A stretch of DNA of 64,000 nucleotides from Sphingomonadales bacterium (lineage in GTDB: Bacteria; Pseudomonadota; Alphaproteobacteria; Sphingomonadales; Sphingomonadaceae): NCBI GenBank assembly GCA_025362295.1, contig JANYGX010000002.1:117989-181988 (forward strand). The letters run 5' to 3'. Positions within the stretch are counted from its first letter, which is position 1, and the number at the start of each line of letters is the position of its first letter. Below, piece after piece: positions 6,484-14,841 of the stretch. A program made the position numbers and the translations under genes. The notes under the pieces are model-generated. The model was not told the origin of the DNA. It searched no databases and saw only the letters and a list, made by a program, of their open reading frames with translations.

Positions 6484-8991
6484 ATGAAAACGCAAGCCCG
6501 TGTGGTTGTCATCGGCGGTGGTGTTGTTGGGGTTAGCACGCTGTACCACCTGGCCAAGCTTGGCTGGTCTGATGTGGTGCTGATTGAGCGCAAAGAGCTT
6601 ACCTCAGGCTCGACATGGCATGCTGCCGGATTGCTGCCACTGTTTAACCTTAGCTATTCTGTTGGCCAGTTACATAAATATTCTGTTGGTCTGTATCCTG
6701 AACTGGAAAAAGAAACGGATCAGATTGTTGGATTCAAGCCGGTATCAAACATTCGTCTCGCGCGCACCAATGATCGCATGGATGAATATAAATATTATGC
6801 TGGCGTGGCAAAAACAATTGGTATCAATGTTAATTTTCTTACACCTGAGCAGGTAAAGCTGATCTGGCCGCTGTGTAATATTGATGGCATTATTGGTGCC
6901 ATTCAGCATCCTGATGATGGCTATGTGCAGCCAGCGGATTTAACGCAAGCCTTTGCTAAAGGTGCCCGCGCACGGGGTGGAACCATTTATCGCAACACCA
7001 CAGTCACGGCCATCACTAAAAACCAGAATGGCGAGTGGTGCGTAACGTCCGATCAGGGCGATATCATTTGCGAGCACGTTGTGTTTGCCACTGGCAATTT
7101 CGCGCGCCAAACCGGCGCAATGATCGGCCTTGATATTCCAGTCATACCTGTCGAACACCAATACATTGTGACCGAGCAACACAAAGATATTTTGGCGCGA
7201 AAAGCGGCAGGCTTGCCAGAAATGGGTGTGCTGCGGGAATCTGACTCCTCGTGGTACATGCGCGAGGAAAATGGCGGTTTGCTGCTCGGGCCATATGAAA
7301 TTGGTGCGCCTGTGTGTTATCCTGATGGGCCACACCATGATTCTGAATATGAATTGTTTCAGGAGGATCTTGAACGGCTTGAACCATATATTAATGCAGC
7401 AATCGCGCGCGTGCCCGCGTTTGGCGAGGTTGGTATTAAGAAAGTGTATAACGGTGCTATTGCCTACACGCCGGATGGCAGCCCTATTGTGGGGCCTGCG
7501 TGGGGCCATAAAAATATCTGGCTCAACGAAGGCCATAGCTTTGGGGTGACAGCCGCAGGTGGTGCCGGATGGCAATTGGCACAGTGGATTGTTGAGGGTG
7601 AACCATCTATCGACATGATGGGGGTCGATCCACGCCGCTTTGGTGAATATGCAGCGCAAGGCTATCTTCGTGAGAAAAATGAAGAGGCCTACGCAAAAGT
7701 TTTTACAGTGCATTATCCCGATGAGGAGCGTGAGGCGGCGCGGCCCTTGCGCCGCACACCGTGTTATGACCGCATGAAAGCATTGGGGGCTGTCTTTGGA
7801 AGTGTGTTTGGTTGGGAGAGGCCTAACTGGTTTGCACCGGTTGGCTATGCGCTTTCTGTTGCCGATCTTGATAAGCCGGATGTGCTGCTCAATCACAATC
7901 ACCCTGACACACACGACAGTGTGCCACCTCGTGAAAAATGGAGTTTTCGCCGCTCAAATTATTTTGAGCATGTTGGCGCGGAGTGCAGGCACGTGCATGA
8001 GAAAGTTGGGTTGCTTGATATGAGTGCGTTTGCTAAATTTCAGGTGTCGGGGTCTGGCGCGGAGAGTTGGTTGAGCGGCTTGCTCACCAACGCCTTGCCA
8101 AAGCTGGGTCGCGTCAGCCTGTCTTACCTGCTCACTATAAAGGGTGGGGTGCGCGCTGAATTCACAGTGTTTCGGGATGCGCCGCAAAGCTTTTATCTGG
8201 TCTCGGCGGGTGCGCTTGAACGACACGATTATGATTACCTGATCAAGAGTTTGCCATTGAATGGCTCAGTGCGATTGGAAAAACTCACCACACAAATGGG
8301 TGTGCTGGTGCTGGCCGGGCCGCGCTCCCGCGAGGTGTTGGCCAAGCTTACCAATGCTGATCTTTCCAACGCAGCTTTTCCTTGGCTCAGTGGCAAAACT
8401 ATTAATGTGGGGGTCGCTCATGCCAAAGCCTTACGCGTTAATTTTGTCGGGGAACTGGGTTGGGAGTTACATCACCCTATTGAAATGCAAAATTATATTT
8501 TTGATAAATTGTTTGAAACCGGAGCCGAATTCGAACTCAAACCATTTGGTATTCGCGCTATGGATTCCATGCGGCTGGAGAAATCCTATAAAATTGTCGG
8601 GCGCGAACTTTCTATAGAATATGCAGCCTTTGAATCTGGCTTGTCTCGCTTTGTCAGTCTGAAAAAGGATAGCTTTGTTGGTCGTCAGGCATTGCTGGAT
8701 TGGCAATCGCGTGGATTTAACAATTCAGCAGTAACGCTTGAAGTGCATGGTGTGAAAGATGTCGATGCACGCGGCTCTGAGCCGCTTTATGCGGGTGATA
8801 CAATAGTCGGTCGTGCTACATCGGGAGGATATGGCTGGCGCATTGGGAAATCACTGGCACTTGCTATGGTGCAGCCAGAATTGGCTGGGGTTGGCACCAA
8901 GCTGGATATTACTATTCTCGGTGAACGCTATACGTGCACAGTAACGGCTGACTCGCCTTTTGATCCAGCGAATGAGGCGTTAAAAGGCTGA
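6484..8991 (+). CDS. Dimethylglycine/sarcosine dehydrogenase-like flavoprotein with GcvT domain
   Basis: This 835-residue two-domain enzyme begins with a DAO-type FAD domain (GGGVVG at residues 11-16) and the motif SGSTWHAAGL. His46 there matches the covalent FAD-attachment histidine of dimethylglycine and sarcosine dehydrogenases. The C-terminal part (about 500-830) is a GcvT-like folate-binding domain (GELGWELHHP, AMDSMRLEKSYK). Such enzymes remove N-methyl groups and pass the one-carbon unit to tetrahydrofolate. It lies 14 bases after the ferredoxin gene with AAGAGGAAA as ribosome binding site, completing a cassette that could take betaine through dimethylglycine towards glycine. Dimethylglycine, sarcosine and related amines cannot be told apart by sequence alone. 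Confidence 0.9.
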   Translation: MKTQARVVVIGGGVVGVSTLYHLAKLGWSDVVLIERKELTSGSTWHAAGLLPLFNLSYSVGQLHKYSVGLYPELEKETDQIVGFKPVSNIRLARTNDRMDEYKYYAGVAKTIGINVNFLTPEQVKLIWPLCNIDGIIGAIQHPDDGYVQPADLTQAFAKGARARGGTIYRNTTVTAITKNQNGEWCVTSDQGDIICEHVVFATGNFARQTGAMIGLDIPVIPVEHQYIVTEQHKDILARKAAGLPEMGVLRESDSSWYMREENGGLLLGPYEIGAPVCYPDGPHHDSEYELFQEDLERLEPYINAAIARVPAFGEVGIKKVYNGAIAYTPDGSPIVGPAWGHKNIWLNEGHSFGVTAAGGAGWQLAQWIVEGEPSIDMMGVDPRRFGEYAAQGYLREKNEEAYAKVFTVHYPDEEREAARPLRRTPCYDRMKALGAVFGSVFGWERPNWFAPVGYALSVADLDKPDVLLNHNHPDTHDSVPPREKWSFRRSNYFEHVGAECRHVHEKVGLLDMSAFAKFQVSGSGAESWLSGLLTNALPKLGRVSLSYLLTIKGGVRAEFTVFRDAPQSFYLVSAGALERHDYDYLIKSLPLNGSVRLEKLTTQMGVLVLAGPRSREVLAKLTNADLSNAAFPWLSGKTINVGVAHAKALRVNFVGELGWELHHPIEMQNYIFDKLFETGAEFELKPFGIRAMDSMRLEKSYKIVGRELSIEYAAFESGLSRFVSLKKDSFVGRQALLDWQSRGFNNSAVTLEVHGVKDVDARGSEPLYAGDTIVGRATSGGYGWRIGKSLALAMVQPELAGVGTKLDITILGERYTCTVTADSPFDPANEALKG

Positions 8992-9600
8992 TCATTCCCG
9001 TCCATTTTTCACAGCATCTTTCGGCCAATCGGCTTCTCGCACCAAATCAAAATGCGACAGAATTTCTCCGTGCAATGGGCCATTAGGAAAATCCACGCCA
9101 ATCACCTGCATGCCGGAATTACGCGCCAGATCTAAAGCCGGAATAATGTCAGTATCAGCTGACACCATGAGCAAACGGTCCGCTGATTTCACTTGAATTA
9201 TATTGGCAATATCAAGCCCAATACGCAAATCAAGGCCTTTTTGTTCGAAATCCGGCTTGAAATCAGAGTCACTCAATGTGTCGGCGTTTAAAGGGATTTG
9301 CTTGGGCTTCCAGCCTCGAAATTTGAGCAAACCTGTGCGCACGGCAAAATAATCGCGTGACGCCAGTTCATCGAGCCAGCCGCCACCGGACTTGAAAATA
9401 TAACTGTTCCCGGAGACCGGCAATGCGGCATCCCCCTGATATGGCTTGCAATCATAATATATGACACGCACAAACGACTCAGTTTTTTGTATAAGAGTAT
9501 GTGCAAAATCTTCTATGAAATCGACACTGTAATCATAATGGTCTCGTCTTGCTTGAGCACGAAGATAGCCACCATCAATCAATAAAATAATACGTGTCAT
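8992..9600 (-). CDS. NYN-domain (PIN-like) putative nuclease, LabA/DUF88 type
   Basis: This 202-residue protein starts MTRIILLIDGGYLRAQ, the first acidic motif of NYN domains, and has the later SADTDIIPAL motif that supplies further metal-binding aspartates in PIN-like nucleases. NYN proteins act on RNA in the characterised cases; the target here is unknown. I chose the ATG at 9600 because AAAGGA lies seven bases upstream, rather than the ATG eight codons further out. It converges on the flavoprotein gene with no spacer (stops at 8991/8992) and is divergent from tusA, so it is not part of either operon. Confidence 0.8.
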   Translation of the reverse strand: MTRIILLIDGGYLRAQARRDHYDYSVDFIEDFAHTLIQKTESFVRVIYYDCKPYQGDAALPVSGNSYIFKSGGGWLDELASRDYFAVRTGLLKFRGWKPKQIPLNADTLSDSDFKPDFEQKGLDLRIGLDIANIIQVKSADRLLMVSADTDIIPALDLARNSGMQVIGVDFPNGPLHGEILSHFDLVREADWPKDAVKNGRE

Positions 9601-9699
9601 AAATAAATCCTTTAATATAAACAAACTAAAATATGTAGAACATAAAACGTCTAAACATTAAGCGTAGATGTATGGAAGCTTAAAGGATCAATTGTCAAG

Positions 9700-9927
9700 A
9701 TGGTAAAACATAGCATTCGTCTGGACTTGCGAGGTCTGCGTTGCCCATTGCCGGTTCTACGTCTGCGAAAGTTGACGCAATCATTGACTGCCAATACAAT
9801 TATTGATGTGCATGTTTCAGATCGTATGGCGCTGAAAGATGTTCCGGATTACGCGCAAGAGCGTCAATGGAAAGTTTTAGATGTTGTTGATCATGAGGGC
9901 TTAATGACTATAAAGATTCAGTTGTAA
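9700..9927 (+). CDS. TusA/SirA-like sulfurtransferase
   Basis: This 75-residue protein has the family signature LDLRGLRCPLPVLRLRK. The cysteine in the CPXP motif (about residue 13) is the persulfide carrier of TusA-type proteins. TusA relays sulfur in tRNA thiolation and molybdenum cofactor or sulfur-oxidation pathways; the specific pathway here cannot be told. The gene is followed convergently by a TIGR02186 membrane protein and a TauE/SafE exporter, which supports a role in handling reduced sulfur. It is full length for the family. Confidence 0.9.
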   Translation: MVKHSIRLDLRGLRCPLPVLRLRKLTQSLTANTIIDVHVSDRMALKDVPDYAQERQWKVLDVVDHEGLMTIKIQL

Positions 9928-9933
9928 GCTGAT

Positions 9934-10698
9934 CTATTTTCTAAAAATCCACGCTGCTGTCCAGCCGGCGCCAAGGGCGATACAAACAGCCATAATACCG
10001 TATAAGAATGGAGATTGATGCGCTTTGTCATATACAGAGCGCTCAAAGCCGGTTTTTTTAACAACAAAAGGAACACTTTGCCGGGCCATCAGTTTCTTAT
10101 CGACGAACAAATATATATCAGCACGATAATCCCCAATCGGTACGCGTGTTGGCAATGTTATGCGTGTTCGGAACAACCCGTTATCGATGAGCTCAACTGA
10201 GTTTTCGTGTTCATTAAATAATCCCAACTTGCGCCTTGCCGCGATAAAACCGTTGCGAAACGCTTCAATGTCAGAGGCAGATTGAGCCCCACCGGACGCC
10301 GGCGAAAAATGTATATAGTCGATGCCAATCTCGTAAACAGCACGCCATTGCGACGCTGCCATGCTTGCCACCGGTCTTGTGCTGGCCAAGGCATAATAAG
10401 ACGGTGCGGTGCGAAAATTTGTTGAACTTGTGTTCATCCATATGCCGAGCACACGCGATTTCCGACGCACAATAATAGGCAGGGTTGGGCCGCGCACAAC
10501 CACAGCCACATCGGGTTTTATAGTGCCTGAAAGGCCTTCAATCGCGCCGAATAACAACACGTCAGTACCCTCAAACTTATAGGCAATATCAATCTTGTGT
10601 TCTGACAGATCGGTGACCAGCCGCGGGGTTGCACTGTGCGCCGGGTATAATCCTGCTGAATAAAACAGCAAAAAAAACAGTAAAAAAAGACGATTCAT
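9934..10698 (-). CDS. TIGR02186-family (Alph_Pro_TM) membrane protein
   Basis: This 254-residue protein has a signal peptide (about 1-22), an extracytoplasmic domain starting PRLVTDLSEHKIDIAYKFEG and one C-terminal transmembrane helix (about 232-251, GIMAVCIALGAGWTAAWIF). It fits the alphaproteobacterial TIGR02186 family, whose members are nearly always next to TauE/SafE sulfite or sulfur exporters, as here. The molecular function is unknown. Its start overlaps the tauE stop by four bases, so the two are one transcription unit. Confidence 0.85.
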   Translation of the reverse strand: MNRLFLLFFLLFYSAGLYPAHSATPRLVTDLSEHKIDIAYKFEGTDVLLFGAIEGLSGTIKPDVAVVVRGPTLPIIVRRKSRVLGIWMNTSSTNFRTAPSYYALASTRPVASMAASQWRAVYEIGIDYIHFSPASGGAQSASDIEAFRNGFIAARRKLGLFNEHENSVELIDNGLFRTRITLPTRVPIGDYRADIYLFVDKKLMARQSVPFVVKKTGFERSVYDKAHQSPFLYGIMAVCIALGAGWTAAWIFRK

Positions 10699-11612
10699 AA
10701 ATCAGTGAACACGCTGTAAAGTTGATCGGGTTGCCAGGTCATACCGATAGCCAAGCGAATGGCAACGCCAAGCACGATAACGGCGAGCATGGCGCGCAAT
10801 TGTTCTGCGCGCAATTTTTGCGCTGCGGCGGCGCCAAATTGGGCGCCGATAACGCCTCCAATCAGCAGCAAGACAGCAAGCACAATATCGACGGACTGGG
10901 TTTGCACACTATTGAGTACGGTTGTCATTGATGTTGTAAATATGATTTGCAAAAGCGATGTACCAACTACCACGGAAGACGGCATGCCAAGTACATAAAT
11001 CATGAGCGGCACCATGATGAAGCCGCCACCAATACCCATGATGGCTGTCAGAATGCCAACCAGCAAACCCAAAGCAAATGGGGCAAGCGCTGAAATATAA
11101 AGCCGTGATTTGTGAAAGCGCATTTTTAACGGTAGCCGGTAGGCTAAACCAACGTGTGTCCGTTTCTTTAAAGGTACTGTGAAATCTTTGCGCATGCGTT
11201 GCATGGCACCAAGGGATTCACGCAGCATCAGGCTGCCTATAGTGCCAAGGAAGAAGACGTAAAGCAGTGATATGATGAAATCGAGCTGACCAAGCACACT
11301 GAGCGCGCGAAAAATATAGGAGCCTCCAGCCGAACCTATTAATCCACCAACAATCATGACAAAGGCCATGCGCACATCAACACCACCACGTCGCCAGTGA
11401 GCGAGCACAGCCGAGACTGAAGATCCGGTGATCTGATTCGCAGCCGAGGCCACAGCAATAGCTGGCGGAATGCCATAAAATATAAGCAAGGGGGTTGTCA
11501 GAAAACCGCCGCCAACCCCGAACATACCGGATAAAAACCCGACCAGCGCACCTAGCCCGGCAATAATCAGCCAATTGACCGAGATTTCTGCAATGGGCAA
11601 ATAAAGGTGCAT
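10695..11612 (-). CDS. TauE/SafE family sulfite/sulfur-compound exporter
   Basis: This 305-residue polytopic membrane protein has the duplicated four-helix layout of the TauE/SafE (DUF81) family and the paired glycine-rich motifs GMFGVGGGFLTTPLL (N-terminal half) and AIMGIGGGFIMVPLM (second half). Family members export sulfite, sulfoacetate or other organosulfur anions. It is first in a two-gene unit with the TIGR02186 gene and lies close to tusA, consistent with sulfur metabolism. The substrate is inferred only from family and context. Confidence 0.9.
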   Translation of the reverse strand: MHLYLPIAEISVNWLIIAGLGALVGFLSGMFGVGGGFLTTPLLIFYGIPPAIAVASAANQITGSSVSAVLAHWRRGGVDVRMAFVMIVGGLIGSAGGSYIFRALSVLGQLDFIISLLYVFFLGTIGSLMLRESLGAMQRMRKDFTVPLKKRTHVGLAYRLPLKMRFHKSRLYISALAPFALGLLVGILTAIMGIGGGFIMVPLMIYVLGMPSSVVVGTSLLQIIFTTSMTTVLNSVQTQSVDIVLAVLLLIGGVIGAQFGAAAAQKLRAEQLRAMLAVIVLGVAIRLAIGMTWQPDQLYSVFTDL

Positions 11613-11660
11613 AACAGTGCCTGAAACATTAATTTCGATTTTAAAAATTAATGATGTTTA

Positions 11661-11686
11661 GTGGCCAATCTGTGGCGTTTGGCCAC
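11661..11686. promoter_or_regulatory. Inverted repeat between divergent tauE-like and DUF2807 genes
   Basis: GTGGCCA (11661-11667) and TGGCCAC (11680-11686) are perfect 7-base arms around a 12-base spacer, in the promoter gap of two divergent genes. A TTGACA hexamer (11702-11707) lies just downstream on the + strand, without a convincing -10 at the right distance. Either an operator or a hairpin is possible. Confidence 0.35.
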
Positions 11687-11759
11687 TCATGCATTTTCCA
11701 CTTGACAAAAAAATAATTTAGTGTAGTGGTTATGTATATCACTAATAAAGGAAATGGTT

Positions 11760-12407
11760 ATGCGAGCACTTATCGGATTATGCGGCCTTGGGTTGTTGTT
11801 GTTATCTGGAACGGCATTTGGAGCAGCTGTAGACAAGGCGCTCAATGTGCCAAGTTTCACGGGTGTCGGCACAGAAGGCTCGGCGGACGTGTACATCACG
11901 GTCGGACCCAAACAATCAGTGGTCGTGCACGGCGAACCGGGAGACGTCGCCAGAATTACAACCCGTATGCGCGATGGAGTTTTGATTATTTCCCAAAAAT
12001 CCGGCTCGCATTGGGATATATCACCATACCATAAAAATTTGCGCGTGAATATTACCGTGCCAACGCTTGACCGTATTGCCGTATCCGGCTCCAGCGATGT
12101 GTTTGCAACGGGCATCAACATCAAAAAAATGAATATATCGGTTGCGGGTTCGGGTGATGTGAAAGCCAGTGGTCGCGCCGATGAGTCAGACATTTCGGTT
12201 GCTGGCTCTGGTGACGTAAAGGCGGCTGATCTTCATGTTCTCAGCACCAGCGTATCCGTTGCTGGCTCAGGCAATGTGGATGCTTTTGCCAGCAAGTCTG
12301 TGGCTATCAGTGTTGCTGGTTCAGGCGATGTGACGATTACAGGCAATCCACCACCATCAGCGCGTACAAGTAAAATCATCGGTTCTGGAGATGTGACGTT
12401 CAAATAA
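11760..12407 (+). CDS. Exported DUF2807 (GIN-domain) beta-helix protein
   Basis: This 215-residue protein has a clear signal peptide (about 1-20, MRALIGLCGLGLLLLSGTAFG). The mature part is a DUF2807 'head GIN' domain, a single-stranded right-handed beta-helix in known structures. A VAGSGDV unit recurs four times (one copy VAGSGNV) and once more as IGSGDV towards the C-terminus, marking successive turns. Function is unknown; the family includes putative adhesins and periplasmic proteins. ATG 11760 is preferred over ATG 11754 because AAAGGA (11747-11752) then sits at normal distance. It is transcribed away from the tauE-like gene. Confidence 0.85.
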   Translation: MRALIGLCGLGLLLLSGTAFGAAVDKALNVPSFTGVGTEGSADVYITVGPKQSVVVHGEPGDVARITTRMRDGVLIISQKSGSHWDISPYHKNLRVNITVPTLDRIAVSGSSDVFATGINIKKMNISVAGSGDVKASGRADESDISVAGSGDVKAADLHVLSTSVSVAGSGNVDAFASKSVAISVAGSGDVTITGNPPPSARTSKIIGSGDVTFK

Positions 12408-12421
12408 ATCCTGTTTTCTTC

Positions 12422-13036
12422 ATGCTCTCTGCGCTGCCGTTGTCCCTGGTGGCGCAGAGAGTGGCCTGCGCGTTCGAGACAGCGCATCAACCGCACATGC
12501 CACACCGGATGATCTGGATTATAGTTGGCGCAGGCATGACGGCTTCAGCCTTGAGTGTTATGCCATCTGAGCCGCTGATGTGGGTGAGCCTAATGCTTGG
12601 CTGGCCACTGATCATACTGGCGATTGTAGATATAAAATTATTTCGCCTGCCTGATATCATCACATTGCCGCTTGTGGCTATCGGCCTTGTCGTTTCGTGG
12701 TGGTTGCCCGCGCAGAATTTAAAAGATCATATCATTGGTGCCGTTCTTGGTTACGGCGTTCTGGCGTTCGTGGCCTTTGCATATCGCCGTTGGCGTGGCC
12801 ACGAAGGTCTGGGCCTTGGAGATGCAAAACTTGTTGCCGGGGCAGGGGCATGGCTTGGCTGGGGCGCGTTGCCGTCCGTGTTGCTCATGGCTTGTGCCGC
12901 TGCGTTTGTTTGCGTTGGGTTGCGCGCAGCATTCAAGGGCAGGGCAACGGTTTCAGAGCGCATAGCGTTTGGCGCACCACTGGCTTTTGCCATCTGGTGG
13001 GTATGGCTTTTGGGGCCAGTGGTGCTGCCGATTTAA
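12422..13036 (+). CDS. A24-family prepilin peptidase-like membrane protease (peptidase domain only)
   Basis: This protein of up to 204 residues has several transmembrane helices and both catalytic aspartate motifs of type IV prepilin peptidases: IVDIKLFRLPD (first Asp) and GLGLGDAKL (GXGD motif). The N-terminal zinc-binding methyltransferase domain of full-length PilD/GspO is absent, so it resembles the short CpaA/TadV type. No pilin or secretion genes lie in the window, and it overlaps no neighbour. The start is uncertain: ATG 12422 or ATG 12497 (MPHRMIWIIVG) are both possible and neither has a good ribosome binding site. Confidence 0.82.
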   Translation: MLSALPLSLVAQRVACAFETAHQPHMPHRMIWIIVGAGMTASALSVMPSEPLMWVSLMLGWPLIILAIVDIKLFRLPDIITLPLVAIGLVVSWWLPAQNLKDHIIGAVLGYGVLAFVAFAYRRWRGHEGLGLGDAKLVAGAGAWLGWGALPSVLLMACAAAFVCVGLRAAFKGRATVSERIAFGAPLAFAIWWVWLLGPVVLPI

Positions 13037-13037
13037 C

Positions 13038-14150
13038 TCAAGCGAGCCATGCTGGTTGTTTGAATGGCAAGTCAAGCGCTTCAGCGACGGCTTGATAGGC
13101 AATCTCGCCGTCGGCAACATTCAGGCCCATGGCGAGGTGGTGGTTGGCTTTCATGGCTGCCTTGGCACCGTGGTTGGCCAATTGCACAGCAAAAGGTAGC
13201 GTTGCATTGTTAAGCGCAAACGCTGATGTGCGTGCCACAGCGCCCGGCATATTGGCAACGCAATAATGCACAATCCCGTCAACAACAAAAACAGGGTCAG
13301 CGTGGGTTGTGGCGTGGCTTGTTTCAAAGCAACCACCCTGGTCGATAGCGATGTCTACAAGCACAGAGCCCTTCAGCATCGTTTTCAACATGTCTTTGGT
13401 CACAAGCTTGGGGGCGGATGCTCCGGGAATAAGCACAGCGCCAATCACCAGATGGGCTTCCGCAACAGCATCCGCAATGGCTGCTTTCGATGCGTAAACC
13501 GTTTTCACACGGTTTTGAAACAGCGCGTCAATCTCGGCCAGGCGCACGGTCGATACATCATAAATTGTCACATCGGCACCCATGCCAATGGCCATTTGCG
13601 CTGCATTAAAACCAGACACGCCGCCGCCGAGAATGGCAACGCGGGCGGGGGCGACACCAGGCACGCCACCAAGCAATATACCGCGACCGCCGGGCTCTTT
13701 TTCAAGGTAGTGCGCGCCAACCTGAACAGACATGCGGCCAGCCACTTCTGACATCGGGCGCAACAGCGGCAATCCACCGCGCGCTTCTGTTACAGTTTCA
13801 TAAGCGATGCAGATGGCACCAGATTTGCGCAATGCTTCTGCTTGGGGCTTGTCCGCTGCAAGATGCAGATAGGTGAACAAAGTGTGGCGGGCTTCCAGCA
13901 TCGCGCACTCGTGCAGCTGGGGTTCTTTCACTTTAACAATCATGTCAGCTTGCTTGAAAACCTCTGCTGCCGTTGGCAGAATTTTTGCGCCAGCTTTCAC
14001 ATACTCATCATCTGAAAAATATATGCCTGCACCGGCACCGCTTTCCACCAGCACGTCATGGCCGTGTGCCGTGAGCTCAGCCACTGATGGCGGTGTAAGG
14101 CCGACACGATATTCATGAATTTTAATTTCTTTTGGAACACCCACACGCAT
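13038..14150 (-). CDS. ald: Alanine dehydrogenase
   Basis: This 370-residue NAD-dependent alanine dehydrogenase interconverts L-alanine and pyruvate plus ammonia. The N-terminus MRVGVPKEIKIHEYRVGLTP is diagnostic. The Rossmann motif ILGGGVSGFNAAQMAIGMGADV (read in two parts) is normally placed, and the length is normal. I chose ATG 14150 because AGGGAGA lies seven bases upstream; the frame is open for a further 20 codons. An Lrp/AsnC regulator gene is divergently transcribed, the usual arrangement for alanine-responsive control of ald. It converges on the prepilin-peptidase gene with one base between stops. Confidence 0.96.
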   Translation of the reverse strand: MRVGVPKEIKIHEYRVGLTPPSVAELTAHGHDVLVESGAGAGIYFSDDEYVKAGAKILPTAAEVFKQADMIVKVKEPQLHECAMLEARHTLFTYLHLAADKPQAEALRKSGAICIAYETVTEARGGLPLLRPMSEVAGRMSVQVGAHYLEKEPGGRGILLGGVPGVAPARVAILGGGVSGFNAAQMAIGMGADVTIYDVSTVRLAEIDALFQNRVKTVYASKAAIADAVAEAHLVIGAVLIPGASAPKLVTKDMLKTMLKGSVLVDIAIDQGGCFETSHATTHADPVFVVDGIVHYCVANMPGAVARTSAFALNNATLPFAVQLANHGAKAAMKANHHLAMGLNVADGEIAYQAVAEALDLPFKQPAWLA

Positions 14151-14284
14151 TATCATTCTCCCTAAAAATATATATTTGCAGTTTATACGCCTTATCACTG
14201 AGAAAATCATTGCAAATTTAGCGTTTTATACAGATACATTGATATATTATATTATATTTAATATAAATATTAGGAAATTAGTGC
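14151..14284. promoter_or_regulatory. Divergent control region between ald and the Lrp-type regulator
   Basis: This 134-base gap separates the two start codons. It is very A+T rich, with a run of alternating TATA-like sequence at about 14240-14275 ahead of the regulator gene. Lrp-family proteins bind such degenerate A+T-rich sites cooperatively, so this is the likely place of Lrp action on both genes. No individual half-site can be defined by eye. Confidence 0.5.
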
Positions 14285-14773
14285 ATGGACCGCATAGACC
14301 GCGCTATTCTAATGGCGTTGCAGACAGATTCTACCGCCACCAGTGCAGCGCTTGGTGAAAAAATAGGTTTGTCGCCATCAGCCTGCCACCGTCGAATCAA
14401 AATGCTGGAGGCCGACGGTGTTATTGATCGCTATGTGGCACAGCTTTCAGAAACGGCCCTTGGCCAGCGCTCAACAGTGTTTGTTGCCGTGACGCTCGAC
14501 AACCAGCGTCGCGAAACCTTGGATGGTTTTGAGCGCGGTTTGCAAAATTGCAGGGAGGTGCTCGATGGCTATCTGATGTCGGGTGAATCCGATTATCTCC
14601 TGCGCGTGGTGGTGGCAGACGGCGATAGCTACGAGCGCATCCACAAAGATATACTGTCAAGCCTGCCGGGCGTGCGCCGCCTGATATCAAGTTTTGCCAT
14701 CAAGCCAGTGATACGCAGAACAGCAGAACCGCTGCCAATGAAAGCGGCTTATACAAATCGCCCTATGAGTTGA
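14285..14773 (+). CDS. Lrp/AsnC family transcriptional regulator
   Basis: This 162-residue regulator has an N-terminal winged helix-turn-helix (about residues 1-60; MDRIDRAILMALQTDSTATS, then KIGLSPSACHRRIKMLEADG) and a C-terminal RAM/AsnC ligand-binding domain with the conserved LDGYLMSGESDYLLRVVV stretch. It is divergent from alanine dehydrogenase, so L-alanine-responsive activation of ald is the likely role, as in other proteobacteria with this pair. Self-control through the shared gap is likely as well. Confidence 0.93.
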   Translation: MDRIDRAILMALQTDSTATSAALGEKIGLSPSACHRRIKMLEADGVIDRYVAQLSETALGQRSTVFVAVTLDNQRRETLDGFERGLQNCREVLDGYLMSGESDYLLRVVVADGDSYERIHKDILSSLPGVRRLISSFAIKPVIRRTAEPLPMKAAYTNRPMS

Positions 14774-14841
14774 CTCACATGGAGTGCTGTCGGCAGGCAT
14801 CTGCGCACAGTATCATTTATGGGATTATGATTGCTATCACC

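Noticed and set aside
6940..7914. A 324-residue open frame on the minus strand inside the dimethylglycine dehydrogenase-like gene
   Set aside because: The translation is rich in Cys, His and Arg with no family match, it lies wholly inside a gene with clear domains, and no ribosome binding site precedes it. It is a shadow of the codon pattern of the real gene.
12140..12400. CRISPR-like regular repeats
   Set aside because: The repeats are within a coding frame, degenerate at DNA level, and explained by beta-helix turns of the DUF2807 protein.
13266..13751. A 161-residue plus-strand open frame inside ald
   Set aside because: It is antisense to a well-conserved enzyme, with no recognisable domain and no ribosome binding site.
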